From NCBI GenBank assembly GCA_032191485.1, contig JAVDOI010000005.1, positions 10,359,931 to 10,423,930 on the forward strand: a DNA stretch of 64,000 nt, in the 5' to 3' direction. The DNA is from Leptoclinus maculatus (lineage: Eukaryota; Chordata; Actinopteri; Perciformes; Stichaeidae). This document shows positions 25,761 through 37,324 of this stretch, piece after piece. The notes under the pieces are model-generated. The model did not search any database. It saw only the letters and a list, made by a program, of their open reading frames with translations, and was not told where the DNA came from. Both the position numbers and the translations under genes were made by a program. The first letter of the stretch is position 1, and the number at the start of each line of letters is the position of its first letter.

Positions 25761-26648
25761 TTAATCTTTACAGCCATACCTGCATCACTAAAATACATTA
25801 TCAACTAAAATGATAAGCATCTGTATCACCTTCCTACCAAAAAAATTCTATCTTTGAGGCCTTTATTATTTCAGTATATATTATGCTTGCACAGTGCATT
25901 TTACGAAATATATTCACGTGCAATCAAGTTAACAAAAACCTATCGCTAAGTACAAACTAGATCATTCTAAACGCAGTAGGGGCACACAGGTCATGTTTCC
26001 ACTGGGTCCTCTAGGGTGTGGATCCAAACCTGCTCTTTTGAACTCACCTGAACTTTGAGCAAGGCTTAGCACAGTGGTTTAGAGAATCCATCCCTGAAAA
26101 AGTACCCTGCTAAAGTACTAATGATATTGCTCTGATTGCCTTGTGCTTGTTGCCTTCGCTGGTTGGGTTGGTCAGGTTTAGGCATGAGGAGTGAGATTGG
26201 TTAGGGTTGAATATCAGGGTAAACCAATCAGAGGCAGAGTAGGGCGGGTCATGCCTTATAGCCATAGTAGCGGGGGAAAAAATACTTTATTTTTACTAAT
26301 TCGACACCACCTGATGGGATCAGCCATTACAGCAAACTTAGATACACTAACTAGTCAGTTAGTGTATCTAATTAGTCAGTTAGTGTATCTAACCCAGTCG
26401 GGTTTTATGAGTGCTTCATTCATTTAACCTTCTTCCTTTTTAAAGGTGGGACCGTACGGTTGAAACAAACAAGACACAACATGTTTATGATTCAGCTTCG
26501 GGGGTGTTGGTGCTTTGGAGAGAGCCAGGCTACCTGTTTCCCCCTGCTTCCAGTCTTTATGGTAAGCTAGGCTAACCACGTCCTGACTTTACCTCTGTAG
26601 TTAGCACACAGAAACTAAGGTGATATCAACCGTCTTACCTCACTCTCA
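25761..26648. other. Non-coding DNA with repeat fragments
   Basis: Holds a fragment containing 'CAATCAGAGGCAGAGTAGGG' (about 26226) and one containing 'TTTCCCCCTGCTTCCAGTC' plus 'TATGGTAAGCTAGGCTAACC' (about 26535-26580), both reminiscent of common fish repeats, plus the hairpin listed separately. No gene. Confidence 0.5.
26338..26392. repeat. Perfect 15-bp hairpin with direct-repeat extension
   Basis: TTAGATACACTAACT (26338-26352), loop AGTC, then the exact complement AGTTAGTGTATCTAA (26357-26371). The loop and right arm are then repeated at 26372-26392 as TTAGTCAGTTAGTGTATCTAA. The result is one arm facing two equal partners. It may be a small cruciform-forming site; a transcribed role is speculative. 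Confidence 0.85.
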
Positions 26649-26652
26649 TTAA

Positions 26653-28016
26653 CTTTATAACCACTAGACGATTTTTGGACTAATTTTCGAAAATATTGTA
26701 CACATACGCAAAGGGCCCTGCACTCCAACTACAAGGTCTATGTGAACCATTGCAAAGAATTATTAACACTAAGAAGGGTTTGCTCATATGATTTGAGTAA
26801 ATAGGTTCTATAAATTACTGGTTAATGGCTGCTGAAGATGGAACACAGCCCTATGTCAAATCTTTCAAATTCGTATGGTGAGAAAGCACTATTATTCATA
26901 ATACTATATTAAATTATGCTCAGTAAAGCCTAAAACCCACCCACCATCATAGCAAATGATGGCAGTAGTCACCCACAAAAGAATTTGAGTGAATAGAGTG
27001 AAGTAGGCCCGAGCAAGAGACATAAACGTGTACGAGAGGTCACGAGAGGTCGTCATGTGAGAAAGAGCCTCTCCAGCTGTTCCATTGTACTTTTAGAAGC
27101 TAAATAACTATATATTTAACTTCCTTTATCCTTCTACATGCACAATCTATCACATACAGCAGTTAGAAATCATTTTGGAGAGCTGGAACCGTCTCCAAAG
27201 CTCTCCAGGCCGGCGAGCTACGGGAGGATTGCGCAATAGCTGGTGTGTATTGCGCCGTTTCAGAGCACCTGGTTGGTCGATTTTCGTTTTTTTTCGCTCT
27301 GTGCACGTGGCTGGATGTGGCCAATCGAATGGCGTTAACAGATTTACCAGGAAGTGTTTAGTTTTCCGAAAAAATCCGATCTAAGCCGAAGAGCTGGCGC
27401 GTAAACAGCAGAGAGTGCCTTGCTGCAGTCTGCTCCCCCGGCGTGTGTGACCCCCCTTCCTTTGTTTTACGGCGTTTTTTACAAGGGAAATGGACACTAG
27501 GAGCCGTTTCTGCGGTCAAAAAGGAGTATAAGGACACTGTTTGATGATTTTGCTTCAAAACTGTGAGTACCATCCCATAATTATTTGGCTGAGTTATCGT
27601 TGCTGGGGGCTGCTGTCCCCCCGGTCAACTTTGAATCGTTTCCCAGAGAGGGAATTGGAGATGTAGGTTCGACGTGTGCTTGAATGCTACGGCTGCTAAC
27701 TACCTAGCTTTAAGCTCTCCGGTTGATTCGCGTCTTTTGAGGGACTCTTTCGGGTGCGTGTCTCAGCCGAATGAACGCGAAAAAGTGACGATATTTAGCA
27801 CGAGGCTAGGAATGTTGTCGTAGATCGTGTTTTATTGTGTTTTGAGTGTGTAAAGTGTTACACATGCTTCGGTTCATGAGAAATTCTTCGTTCAAACGTT
27901 ATGCCACATGGTTGTGGAAATATTATATTTGCTACCGAAAATAGCTTTCTTCGGTTCCGGCTCGGTTCTGTTCGGCCCACTGAACGACCAATTGGTCGTC
28001 GCTCGTGGTCAAAGAG
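26653..28016 (+). mobile_element. piggyBac-like MITE (1.36 kb), TTAA-flanked
   Basis: Flanked on both sides by TTAA (26649-26652 and 28017-28020), the piggyBac target. Terminal bases are related inverted repeats: left CTTTATAACCACTAGACGA, right (complement) CTCTTTGACCACGAGCGACG. A perfect 16-bp palindrome, ACGACCAATTGGTCGT (27984-27999), sits just inside the right end. No transposase frame is present; the 69-codon frame at 27175-27384 is not recognisable. A highly similar copy lies inverted at 56320-57622 and a diverged one at 331-1560. Such an element would need a transposase supplied from elsewhere. Confidence 0.75.
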
Positions 28017-28020
28017 TTAA

Positions 28021-31000
28021 GAATGCAAATTAGTGTATTTTTCAAAAATGTTTAACTATTGCTTTAACCAGAATACTGTATATTAAAAAAATGCTAAATC
28101 ACATCTGTTAGCAAAAACAAATCTTTGCCTTGCTAAGAGACTACATTAGAAACTAGATGCATTGTCTATTCAATCCCATAACAATTGACTTACCCGTATG
28201 TGTCCTTGAGCAAGGGGTCTTTTATTTCATTAAAAAATATATATTAATTTAAAAAGCTTCTTTTAAAACTTCAAGAGAATAAGTAGAGTTGGTAACAAAG
28301 TTAGAAAATCACAAAGTTGTGAGACGATATGTCTGACTTGATTTGGTCGAGCTTCTGTTGCCCCTTTATTCCCGGCCGTAGATCAGCTTCTTTTTTTTTT
28401 TTACTTTGATGTGACAAATTCATCTTCACAGTCATTACAACGGAAATCTGGCTGGGCAAAAGGCCTGGTTGATCTGTGGGTGTGCTGGTAAGGGGATCGC
28501 ATCTATCACATTACACACCTGTGCTGTTGTTCCTCACCATGAAGGCAAGGTCAGATTTCACTCTGGAGCGCCCACACACACACACACACACACTGACGGT
28601 TTCAAGCCACTGGTATTTCAAGACTCTTTCTGCATTGCAGGAGACCAGGGGCAGAAATAAAATGCAGAGGTGCCATTTGTTTTAACTTAATCCTTCAATA
28701 ATCCATGGTGCACATTTGTTGACCAGTTTAACCGGAGCAATTAATAACACATGCCAAGACCTGGCCACGGATGAGGTGCACCGCACAAATTTCATTTTTT
28801 AACCAAAAACAGAGCACAGAATCAGGTAACTCTAGGAATCTTAATTCATTGATTATGCTCTGTAGCAATAATTTAAGCTCAAACTCGAGCAAAAGAGGTG
28901 GAACCCAATCGGCCGCACTGCAATCTTGGAGCCCATGGGCGATCCTTTGAGGACGATTTAGCTTCTAATTAGCTTATAGGTGGATGTTTATGAAACATTC
29001 TGGTCGTAGACGTTATCTCTTAACTCCAACTGTAGTCTTGCGTGTCAAGTTGCTAATCTGACTGTAAACAATGACAGGTGCACTGGAGAGGAAGCAACCC
29101 TAACCCCCGAAATGTTGTCCGTAACCCTCAGCTACAAGTGCTGATGTGTCTTTTTTCTGTTTGTGTCTGCCTTTGTGACTTTTCACCTCCATCTTGAAGT
29201 TGTCAGATCACAGTGGCATCGCTTTCACCGCTTTTTAATGGAACGGATCATGACTGATGCCACCTAGTGAAAATGTATTCCTCCCATTTACATTTGCACC
29301 GCACACCTCTGGCAATAATCATTAAAGTCAGACACAATGCCCTTGTGCTGTTTGCCTTTGAGCCATGCACCATTAGTTCACATGAATAAAGCCCTCTAAC
29401 CCTAACCCTCTGAAGATGTAGGTAACAAGATTAGATTTATAAAAACAAATGTGGGATTTTCAGTTATATTCACGTTCATAATAATATTAATAATATGAAT
29501 AATACATGATATTATTATATTATTTATAGAGCACTTTTCAAGCGTTTCACTGTGAGGAAATAAAAAACATAAGAAATATAGGGACAATTGCAAGAGGCAA
29601 ACAAAAAAGAAAATATGAGAAATCCATTCTGAAATGCCGTCCTCAAGGGAAATGTCTAAGACCCAGCAGGCTTTGCTGCTCAAACTTAGGACTTGTGAAC
29701 AAGTAAACCACATTCTGGATCTGGCCACTGACGATTCTGACACTATGAACTGTTCATCAGAATTAGACGAGGTTAATACAATCATAATTTAATGATTGGT
29801 GCCTGTGGTAGCGAATGTTCTGATAGAGCTTCAACAGGGGTGAAGTGAGCTTTTGTGATGGTCTATTTTTTCCACACTGAGACAGTTCAAGCCACAAAAT
29901 AATTATATGCGGTTGTTGCCATCAGACGATAGTCTTGGCAAATCGGTGCCAAAGGTTAAGACACTGATCACACAAATCTATCACATATAAGGTAAAAAAC
30001 CTTGAGAATGATAGACCCTGAAGAAAACTGCAAAGGGGTTGGTTATGAAATATCGCCTACAGGGTCACGGCAGTGAATCCAGTAATTATGCAGCTAATAT
30101 ATTGATTGAAAAAGATAATTCAATTTGAGAACAAGTGACTAATAAATGTGACGCAAAACCACAAAATCAAAATATAGTGGTGTGAAAAAGAATGCTCGTT
30201 TACAGCGTCATTCAATTCGTTTTTACTTTCAGTTTTTAACATACGTACAGTGCTCGCTTTCACCTACCTCTGTAGCATTCACATACACAGTGGTGAAAAA
30301 AATACCCCCCCCCCTCTCATGGTAGCTGGGCAACAGTTTTACAGGCCTCTCTTTCACAATGGTGGATTATGGGGAAAATGCTATTTGGGCTGCAGTGAAC
30401 TTTGTGTTGCAATACCACAAGTCGCCACTGGAGAAAATTGGAAGCGGTGTCGTATGCAGTTCTATAATGCATCCATGACCCAACTGACCGAGCAGATGGT
30501 CCTTTGTTAAAAAACAGTATACCCACCATGCATCTCCAATCTTCATGGCATTACATAGAGAGGAGAGATAACTTGTCATGCAAGAGGTGTGCTGTTCAGT
30601 TTATGAGCCCATTTAAAATGCTTGATAGAGAGGCCTCAACTCAAGAACATTTAATTCGGGATTATTCAATTTTTCCACTGTTGGTAATAAAGCAAGGTCA
30701 AAATGTCTGTCCCGTCCCTCACAAATATCGCAGCTTGTGTTATTAGTTGTCATTTTTATGAATGTTGTTTTTTAAGTACAGCACGTTGTTTTAAATAAGA
30801 AAAATCACACAGCTGTAAGTTCATTGATTTTATTGTGATATGAAGATGAATCCGGCATAAAAGCCAGGTATAAGATGATACACAAGGATTGTTTTAGGGT
30901 CTGTCTTTAAACAGGCTTATGGCCGGTTAGGTAATAAAAATGTGATCTAATATTTTGGGCTTTCCCTTATACCGCCTGTCATACATATCTGGATACATCA

Positions 31001-31089
31001 CAGAAGAGCATCATGGAGTTTGGATGCCATTTTGCCTTTGTAAAGCACTTCTTTATTTGTTTTGGGAAACATTACTACTTGAGGCTCTA
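28021..31089. other. Non-coding block with CNE-like stretch
   Basis: No gene is supported. It contains (CA)10 at 28573-28592. From about 28.7 to 29.39 kb the DNA is single-copy-looking, with homeodomain-like TAATTAG cores ('TTCTAATTAGCTTATAG' near 28963) and no simple repeats, as is common in conserved regulatory DNA. The 127-codon minus frame at 29402-29785 is AT-driven (Ile/Phe/Leu-rich) and unconvincing. Confidence 0.45.
28573..28592. repeat. (CA)10 microsatellite
   Basis: Twenty bases of CA. Confidence 0.96.
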
Positions 31090-31210
31090 AAGTGCATTTG
31101 CCCTTTTAACTACATACTGTGAATATACACTGTACTTTGGCTCTACACTTATTGTAAGTCGCTTTGGATAAAAGCGTCTGCTAAATGACTGTAATATAAT
31201 AATGTAATGA
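31090..31210 (-). repeat. Teleost retroposon tail ('AAGTCGCTTTGGATAAAAGC')
   Basis: 'CTTATTGTAAGTCGCTTTGG' followed by 'ATAAAAGCGTCTGCTAAATG' then 'ACTGTAATATAATAATGTAA'. The complement of this block occurs at 55580-55650. I know this tail from many fish genomes as the 3' end of SINE/LINE-derived repeats. Orientation is set relative to the 55580 copy, which I label plus. Confidence 0.7.
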
Positions 31211-31393
31211 ATATGACTTGTGTGATTGGATCCAAATGGGTACTCAATGTTTAATGAGTGCATTCACAGCTGTATTCACACTATATACACTTGGGTGTAT
31301 GGAACGTGAACAAGGCCACTGTATATCAATACCGTGTGTGTGAGAACAGTTATAGCTCAAATATAAATCTTCAAAGAAGCTACATGAAGAGAC

Positions 31394-31400
31394 TATAAAA
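31394..31400 (+). promoter_or_regulatory. TATA box candidate
   Basis: TATAAAA lies 74 bases upstream of the ATG at 31468. That spacing would allow transcription to start about 30 bases downstream and leave a 5' leader of some 40 bases. Not proof of use. Confidence 0.35.
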
Positions 31401-31467
31401 GCCTTTTACAATCAGTAGCCTACGGTTCAGGTTATAAGGGACTTTGAAGACTAACACCGATACCAGT

Positions 31468-31740
31468 ATGTCTGGATTTAAACAGCTGCTAACTGACATT
31501 TTGTGCCAGCATGTGCAGCATTTTGTTAAACTTCTAAGAAAGAATGAGACGGTTTGTTACAAATTGGGTGTCATCTTGGTAGCCCTGGTCGTCAATTCTA
31601 TTGGTTATGATAACGCTGAATATGTCAAAGTAATTGCTGGTATGTTGGAACAAGACAGCAATGCTAGAAATAGATCAGACAGGTCAAGAAACATGAGCAG
31701 TCAGACCATTATAATGGTATTGCTGTGTTCGGAGACCTAA
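31468..31740 (+). CDS. Candidate small protein, 90 residues, function unknown
   Basis: An open frame from ATG 31468 to TAA 31738-31740, with upstream TATAAAA (31394) and a downstream AATAAA (32045-32050). The product starts MSGFKQLLTDILCQHVQHFV, looks helical, has a hydrophobic core (residues 32-43, around GVILVALVV), an acidic stretch (DNAEY, LEQD) and an Arg/Ser-rich segment (66-74). There is no signal peptide. I do not recognise the family. It lies in sequence with no transposon signature, just past a retroposon tail. 'CAG|GTCAAG' near 31680 could be a weak splice donor, making this a first exon. It may also be a chance ORF. Confidence 0.3.
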   Translation: MSGFKQLLTDILCQHVQHFVKLLRKNETVCYKLGVILVALVVNSIGYDNAEYVKVIAGMLEQDSNARNRSDRSRNMSSQTIIMVLLCSET

Positions 31741-32832
31741 GCCATTACTTTGGTATATTAATGTCCAAAATGTGATGAACCCTAGTTCTTGTGTGATGGT
31801 TCAAAATACTGTACATAGTCAGTTTACAACATTCTCTGTTAAATAAGCCTTATTATGATAATATACAGTTTACTATTCAGACAAACTTTGTCTGACATGA
31901 GGGATTCATGTTTGTTTACTTTTACTGGCATGTCCAAGTTTCCAAATTGCATATATATCAAAACTTTTAGGAAAATCTGAGTTTCCCTGCCATAATTAGG
32001 GCTAGGATTGTCAGAAAGAGGAAATTATAGTTACTCTGACATTAAATAAATAGAGCATGAATCACATTGAATCAATGGTTGAAGGCTTGTGACAGTGTAG
32101 TTTTGATACATTTTAAAGCTGCATTGTAGAACTTGGCCTTTGCTCGGCAGTAAATTAACCCTTTGCTAAGTCCCGCCCTCAAACGCAGACTGGCCAATTC
32201 TAGCGTGGCTTCGGCCAACTCAAACCAGGGTCCGACAACTATCAGGCTTTGTCATACAATCCTTTCAGATTTTCTTCATTTTCAGGCTGGTTTAGTTGAT
32301 TTGGAACTAGTTATGGTTAAAAACGTTGTGTAACAGTGACACTCGTTACCTAGAGAGGTTAGAAGGAGATATATGTTTCTAAAACATTTTACACATTACT
32401 TTCTACGTAAAATCCTGTGGAGCTAACATTAGCAGAGTGTGATAGCATATCGTTAACTAGCGTTTGTACTTCTATACAGGAACAGTGCTGTTCCTTCATT
32501 TTATTGTCTTCTGTCTCGATCACCAGGTGATATGGTGGTTCACTTTTACACTTTGATCTGTAGGCTTTCTCTTTCTATGTTTGCACTGATAATTCAGTTT
32601 GAAATCCTGGATATATCCTTCAAATACATTTTGTAGACCTTTCTGTCTGCCTCTCTCTGAAATTCCTTTTTTGTTTTCCCAAAAATTAGACAACATTTCT
32701 TCAAGGAGTGCAGTTAGTGACAATGTGTGCTCCATGTTAACCCTGAAAAGCATGATGGAGTAGCAGCAGGGGGCGGAGCTTAGCAAAGGCTCAATTGCAC
32801 ACGCCTGTCAAACACGAGTAACCACCTTAGTC
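31741..32832. other. Non-coding DNA, repeat-like in the right half
   Basis: Holds the AATAAA at 32045-32050. From about 32110 onward it carries fish-repeat-like text ('AAGCTGCATTGTAGAACTTG', 'GCAGGGGGCGGAGC'). The minus frame 32520-32786 is not recognisable. Confidence 0.5.
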
Positions 32833-33964
32833 CAGCGTCGGAAATACACGAGGGCAAAGGCAAAACTGCCCCTAAGAAATATAATTTTACCCCTGATATC
32901 ACTAGGAGAGGGGCAAAAAATGCCCCCATAATTTCCTCTAATAATAATGATAATTTCATGAACTTGTCAAAAACATTTTAGCCTATATGACCCGGTCCAG
33001 TTGCCATGGAATGTTTACCGAACGTTTACCGAATAAATGGAGCGCTTCTTAATCAGACCTGTGACTGCGAGACTCAAGCAGCAGATACTCAGATCTCCGT
33101 GGTCAACTCAGACACTTACATTTTAGTGCACCTATATGCTGAAATTCACGGTAAATGCATTCAAACGGCACAGATCGGGAGCGAGCGAAGGACTTTGAAA
33201 GTTAGCGGAAAGATGAACATGAGACAACATCCGGTTTCTTCAGACGAACATCCGGTTTTCAGAATAAGATGCCAACAAAGTATACATAATGCATAATGGA
33301 AATTAGATTAAATGAATTATATTCACATTAAGTATAAAACATGCTACCTGCTTCTCGTGAGTTAAAGGGAAAATACACCTAAATTGTGCGTAAAGTGTCT
33401 TTATTCTTTGATTTGAGGGACTGACAGTCAATTAAGATATTTTACTAAGCAAAAACTGAACTGAATTTGTACCTTCAAATGGCAAATTTTTTAAATTTAT
33501 AAGGTGCTATAAAAATGTTTTTCTCAAAAATTCCACACAATGACTAATGCATATATGTTCAGGACGAAAATGGGTAATATCAATAATTCCATACAATGAC
33601 TGATGTATATGTAATCAAGGCATCGTTGATTTAATAATTGTTAATAGTTGTTTAAAAAATGTAATAATAACAATAGATAACCACAAAGAAATAAGAATAA
33701 AATTGAATATGATTGTCTGATTTATGTTTTCTGTTTGTTTTTTGTTCAAAAAATCTAAGAAAATACTTTGAATCTGTAGACTACTGTCTAATAATCTGCT
33801 CATATACTGTAAGCCTAATTAAGTATATTTATTATTTTGAACAAAGGTTAAATGTTATTTCACAAGTTTTAAAAAGTGCCCCCAATTCTTTTTTAAATGC
33901 CCCTGGATTTCAGTCAGTGGGGGCAAAAATTTCCCCCTAAAAAATATGTAAATTTCCTACCCTG
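32833..33964. mobile_element. Non-autonomous hAT transposon (1.13 kb)
   Basis: Ends CAGCGTCGGAAATACACG and, complement, CAGGGTAGGAAATTTACA. Flanked by CCTTAGTC (32825-32832) and TCTTAGTC (33965-33972), seven of eight matching and fitting nnnTAnnn. Just inside both ends lies a 'GGGGCAAA..TGCCCC' motif in inverted orientation. The 96-codon frame 33006-33296 (starts MECLPNVYRINGALL) is not like any transposase domain I know. Confidence 0.8.
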
Positions 33965-34220
33965 TCTTAGTCAATTTTTAAACAAACTAATTTATATTAA
34001 TCATGTTTTCATATTGCTTAAAATGTATCATAATGGCAAAGCAAGTTTGGTAAATTTGCATAAAATCAGTTTAAGCTCATACACCGAACCGGAAGAAAGG
34101 TAAATTGACCTAGCTAGTTGCTCATTTTATCTGTCTGTTGTTTGGTGTTCAGCAGGTAGTGAAAAGTGGGTTTATCAGAGCTTTTTAGAGAGTGCCAAGA
34201 CTGAACCAAACGTTCACGTT

Positions 34221-34408
34221 GCGATCCATAAAATCAAAACAATGAGCTGAAAGATGCTTAAAGGCTTCATAGAACCCATAGGGTAGGGATCCTGCAGAGT
34301 CGGGGAATAATTTTCTGCGGCTTTGTCATTACAAGTAGCCCCTTTCACTTTACACATGTATTACACATAATTTGACCCATTGTTGATATAAATATATTGA
34401 TTAAAGCA
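34221..34408 (+). repeat. Dispersed repeat, copy 2 (pair with 41-185)
   Basis: Same ordered blocks as 41-185: 'TCAAAACAATGAGC', 'CTGCAGAGTC', 'ATAATTTGACCCATTGTT'. Confidence 0.6.
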
Positions 34409-36184
34409 GCTTTACAATGAATACTAACACAATGAAAAAACAACAGGGTTTCTAAACCTGCAGATAATAAGGGGAACAATCATAATATCTCAAACACAAA
34501 TTAGCATCTGGGGTTTCTTTAAATGTGCCCAATCATTGCAAAGTTAATATGCTTTATAGCCATCATAAGATCAAACATTAGGTTGCAGACTCTCAAGCCA
34601 GCACACCGGTCCATGCTCTAAAAGTCAAGGTTAGAGGTTGTGGGGTGCTCACTCTTGTAATGGAGCTATCAGACATACTGACATAAATATTGCAGAACAA
34701 AACCCCAATGAATGTGATTTATTTTTCCTACTGCCTTCCAGATGAAATGGAATTGTATTGGAAAAAAGAGATGCCATTCGCGGTCCGAATGCCAAACAAG
34801 GTGACAGATGCTCACAGAAGAGTATCATTTCAGAAACTCATTAAAATGAACGAGGAACGGGGTCAAATGTTTTTTTTATCAGTCGCCAATGGGAATTTGA
34901 AATTGATTTAACATGCTCAGAGAACGGGAGGTTCAAATGAAAATTATTGGCATTCATGTCTTTGATAGACACCTCACTGCTGGCTTTGCTGACACTGGAA
35001 ATTTAATTTTACTTCACAGTCAGATACTAAGCCCTTTGTTGCTTTTTCTTAAAATGAAATTAAAATGGGCAGTTTTTAATCATGGTCCGCTGAAAAAACA
35101 GGATTTGTAGAAGTTGGTTTAAAAGATGATAGAGGATAATTCATAAAAAATGGACTCAGGATTGTTTTCTATTGTCCATCCCTTGTTCTAAATTTTGCAT
35201 CATTGTTGACCCCTATTAAGACCACACAGATTTCTACAACTCATGCCTAGTAAGATTTATAGCTTTCAATCACTCCAATGAAATATGACTACTACTAAAT
35301 CCTGAACGACAGATACCCAAGTTAATTACACCATTATATTCCCTATTCTTTGAATATAAAGTATCTGCTGTCAATCGCTCTCCATGATGTTGTTTGGGAC
35401 TATGGCATTCACTCTTAATGTGAATGTTAAACCGTAACATTCTCCTTCTCAGATTTACTCTGAAGCTGCATAGCTAGAATCCAACATGCAATATATACAG
35501 TACTCAAACAAAGAAAACATACCTAAAAAGGACTAGTTGTGATGTGGGGTGTTGATCCTTTCATTAACATTGCAAATGAATGTGAATATAGTCTAAATAT
35601 AGTAAGATCTTCCTTCTTCCAAATTCAGGTTACTGGGACACAGCAAACGGTCTTGTCTTTGCTGTGGTCCCTCGGGGTTTGTATTCTCAGCATCAAAGCA
35701 CTGCAAGTTGGAGCTACAGAAGCAGCTCCGTGTATTTTATCGAGTTGTATTCACTGTGTCTAGCAAGCCACACGTCCGCTGTTTACTACGGCTGTATGAG
35801 CCCCAAATAAACTGATTTGGCTGTGATTTAACTGCAATAAACCGACAAAAAGGGACTCCGAAATAACTACCTGATGATGCCGATTTGTCTGAATTCATGT
35901 TTTGTTAGTTCTCTCCGCAAGACGACAAGCAAATAACTTTTAAAATACTTGTCTTCTCAGTGGAGCTCGGATGGATCGGTGCTAGGCTATGCTAACATGG
36001 TAGCAGCTCCATCAACACTCACAATAACGTCATCTAGACGTAAATACGGCAGCGTCTTTTTCATTGTTTGTACCATCTGGTTTACACACACACATTTATA
36101 CACATTTGGTCCGGTCTCTATTGATACGAGGTATCGTAGAGCTCCGGGTGAACACAGACGGCTACGGTATTTATTTCCTGATTC
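34409..36184. other. Single-copy-looking DNA with CNE-like stretch
   Basis: No gene is supported. About 34.69-35.1 kb is free of simple repeats and recognised repeats and is AT-rich with many homeodomain-like ATTA cores ('AATTTGAAATTGATTTAACA'), making it a candidate conserved non-coding element. From 35.5 to 36.18 kb there is nothing recognised except a short (AC)n near 36085. Confidence 0.45.
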
Positions 36185-36452
36185 AGCAACGGCAGGAAGT
36201 CAGTGATGACAGGGAGAGGGTCTCAACGCTGATAGGCTATCGCGCCACAGCGCCACGCGATTTTTTCGCAGAAGTTCAAATATTTCAACTTCGGCGTTTG
36301 ATGCGATTTGCGTCCATCGCGCCGCAAATTCGCGTCCGCCGCGGCATCGCAGATTCGCGTCACTCCAGTCTCATCGCGTCTGTGCATAGACTTTGTATGT
36401 AATCTAGACGCGCGAATAATTCGCGCCGCGTTTGGTGTGAACGCAGCATTAG
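36185..36452. mobile_element. GC-rich MITE fragment, PIF/Harbinger-like end
   Basis: Dense in CGCG and 'TTCGCGCCGCG'. It ends in 'GTTTGGTGTGAACGCAGC', a terminus I associate with fish Harbinger-type MITEs. No matching left terminus was found, so boundaries are approximate and the element is probably truncated. Confidence 0.4.
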
Positions 36453-37000
36453 GCTCAGCTGTGGCTCATTCCGGTGATCGCCGCCGGCTGGCTTAAATAC
36501 CACGGCGTTTCCCCGGCGCGTCGTCAGTCTGTCCGGCCTTTTTTTTCACGTAAGTCTGAACACCGATTCAGTGAAGATCGTTACCTTTCTGTTTGTCTTC
36601 TGCTCCCCTGCCGCTCAGCGTCGATCCCTGGGAATCACCTGTGCGAAGAGGCCGTTCCTGCATAGTACCACGGAGTACACCGGTCGAAGCCCTTCCTATT
36701 GTTTTACTGTGTCGGACCTTGGTCCTCCACACAGTCGCACCGTCCTGTTCCTCCAGACCGTGTCCAGGTGAGAGTACGGTCGAGTTTCCCTCCCGACTCC
36801 GGAGGCTGTCTGTTCCAGCATCGGTTGAGTTTACCTCCCGACTCCAGTGGAGAAAAGGGAGTGACTTTTATCCGCTGGACAGTTTGCCGTTGTTTTTGTT
36901 TGTTCATTATTTTGTTTCCTCCTGCATCATTAAAAATACAGTCCTTGGCTGGATTCAAATCTGCTGTGTGAGCGTGCGTTTGGGTCCACCTACACAACCC
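36453..37000 (+). mobile_element. Probable old LTR fragment
   Basis: Starts after the MITE with 'GGCTCAGCTGTGGCTCATTC', has a TATA-like 'GGCTTAAATACC' (36490) and a polyadenylation-like 'CATTAAAAATAC' (36928), and runs into 'GCGTTTGGGTCCACC' immediately before the LTR at 37001. That layout (promoter, then polyA site, then a TTTGGGTCC end) is what fish LTRs often show. An imperfect internal duplication 'GAGTTTMCCTCCCGACTCC' occurs twice. The 167-codon frame 36593-37096 crosses this and the next LTR and is not a gene. Confidence 0.35.
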
Positions 37001-37304
37001 TGTGACGACCCCTCCCATCCACTAGGGGTCTATGTCCTGTTTGCTGCCTACTCTGTCTTTCAGGATGTTGATTGGCAGCTAACGAGCCTCACCTGAGCCT
37101 GCTGGAAATGGCAGCTATAAAGATGCACCACCTGAACATGGCAGGGTGCCTCACCTCCTCTCGGCAGCTGATTCATTTGATTAATTTGTTCGTTCGTTCG
37201 TTTGTTTTAGTTTGGTTAATTGTTCGTTAAATAAATGGCTATTTATTACTTTTATCACTTGTCTTGTCTCCCTTATGTTGCAGCCTTTGAGCCAGGTTGT
37301 AACA
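37001..37304 (+). repeat. 5' LTR of non-autonomous LTR retrotransposon
   Basis: A 304-bp repeat beginning TGTGACGACCCC and ending GTTGTAACA, so with TG..CA ends. It carries CTATAAAG (37115) as a promoter candidate and AATAAA (37230-37235) as a polyadenylation candidate, in the right order. It matches 38926-39687 with, by eye, roughly nine or ten substitutions plus one 8-base indel, once the insertion there is removed. Confidence 0.85.
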
Positions 37305-37306
37305 TA

Positions 37307-37324
37307 TGGGGGCTCGTCCTAACT
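37307..37324 (+). promoter_or_regulatory. Primer binding site, tRNA-Pro type
   Basis: TGGGGGCTCGTCC starts two bases after the 5' LTR. Its first 13 bases equal the tRNA-Pro-type site well known from gammaretroviruses and some fish LTR elements; the last bases differ. Confidence 0.75.

Noticed and set aside
29394..29412. Telomere-like CTAACCCTAACCCT
   Set aside because: Only about two units; no array, so not an interstitial telomere.
29402..29785. 127-codon minus-strand ORF
   Set aside because: Hydrophobic Ile/Phe/Leu-rich translation of AT-rich DNA; no signal peptide plus mature domain structure.
36593..37096. 167-codon plus-strand ORF, the longest in the window
   Set aside because: Runs across the junction between an LTR-like fragment and the 5' LTR at 37001, so it cannot be one ancestral protein.
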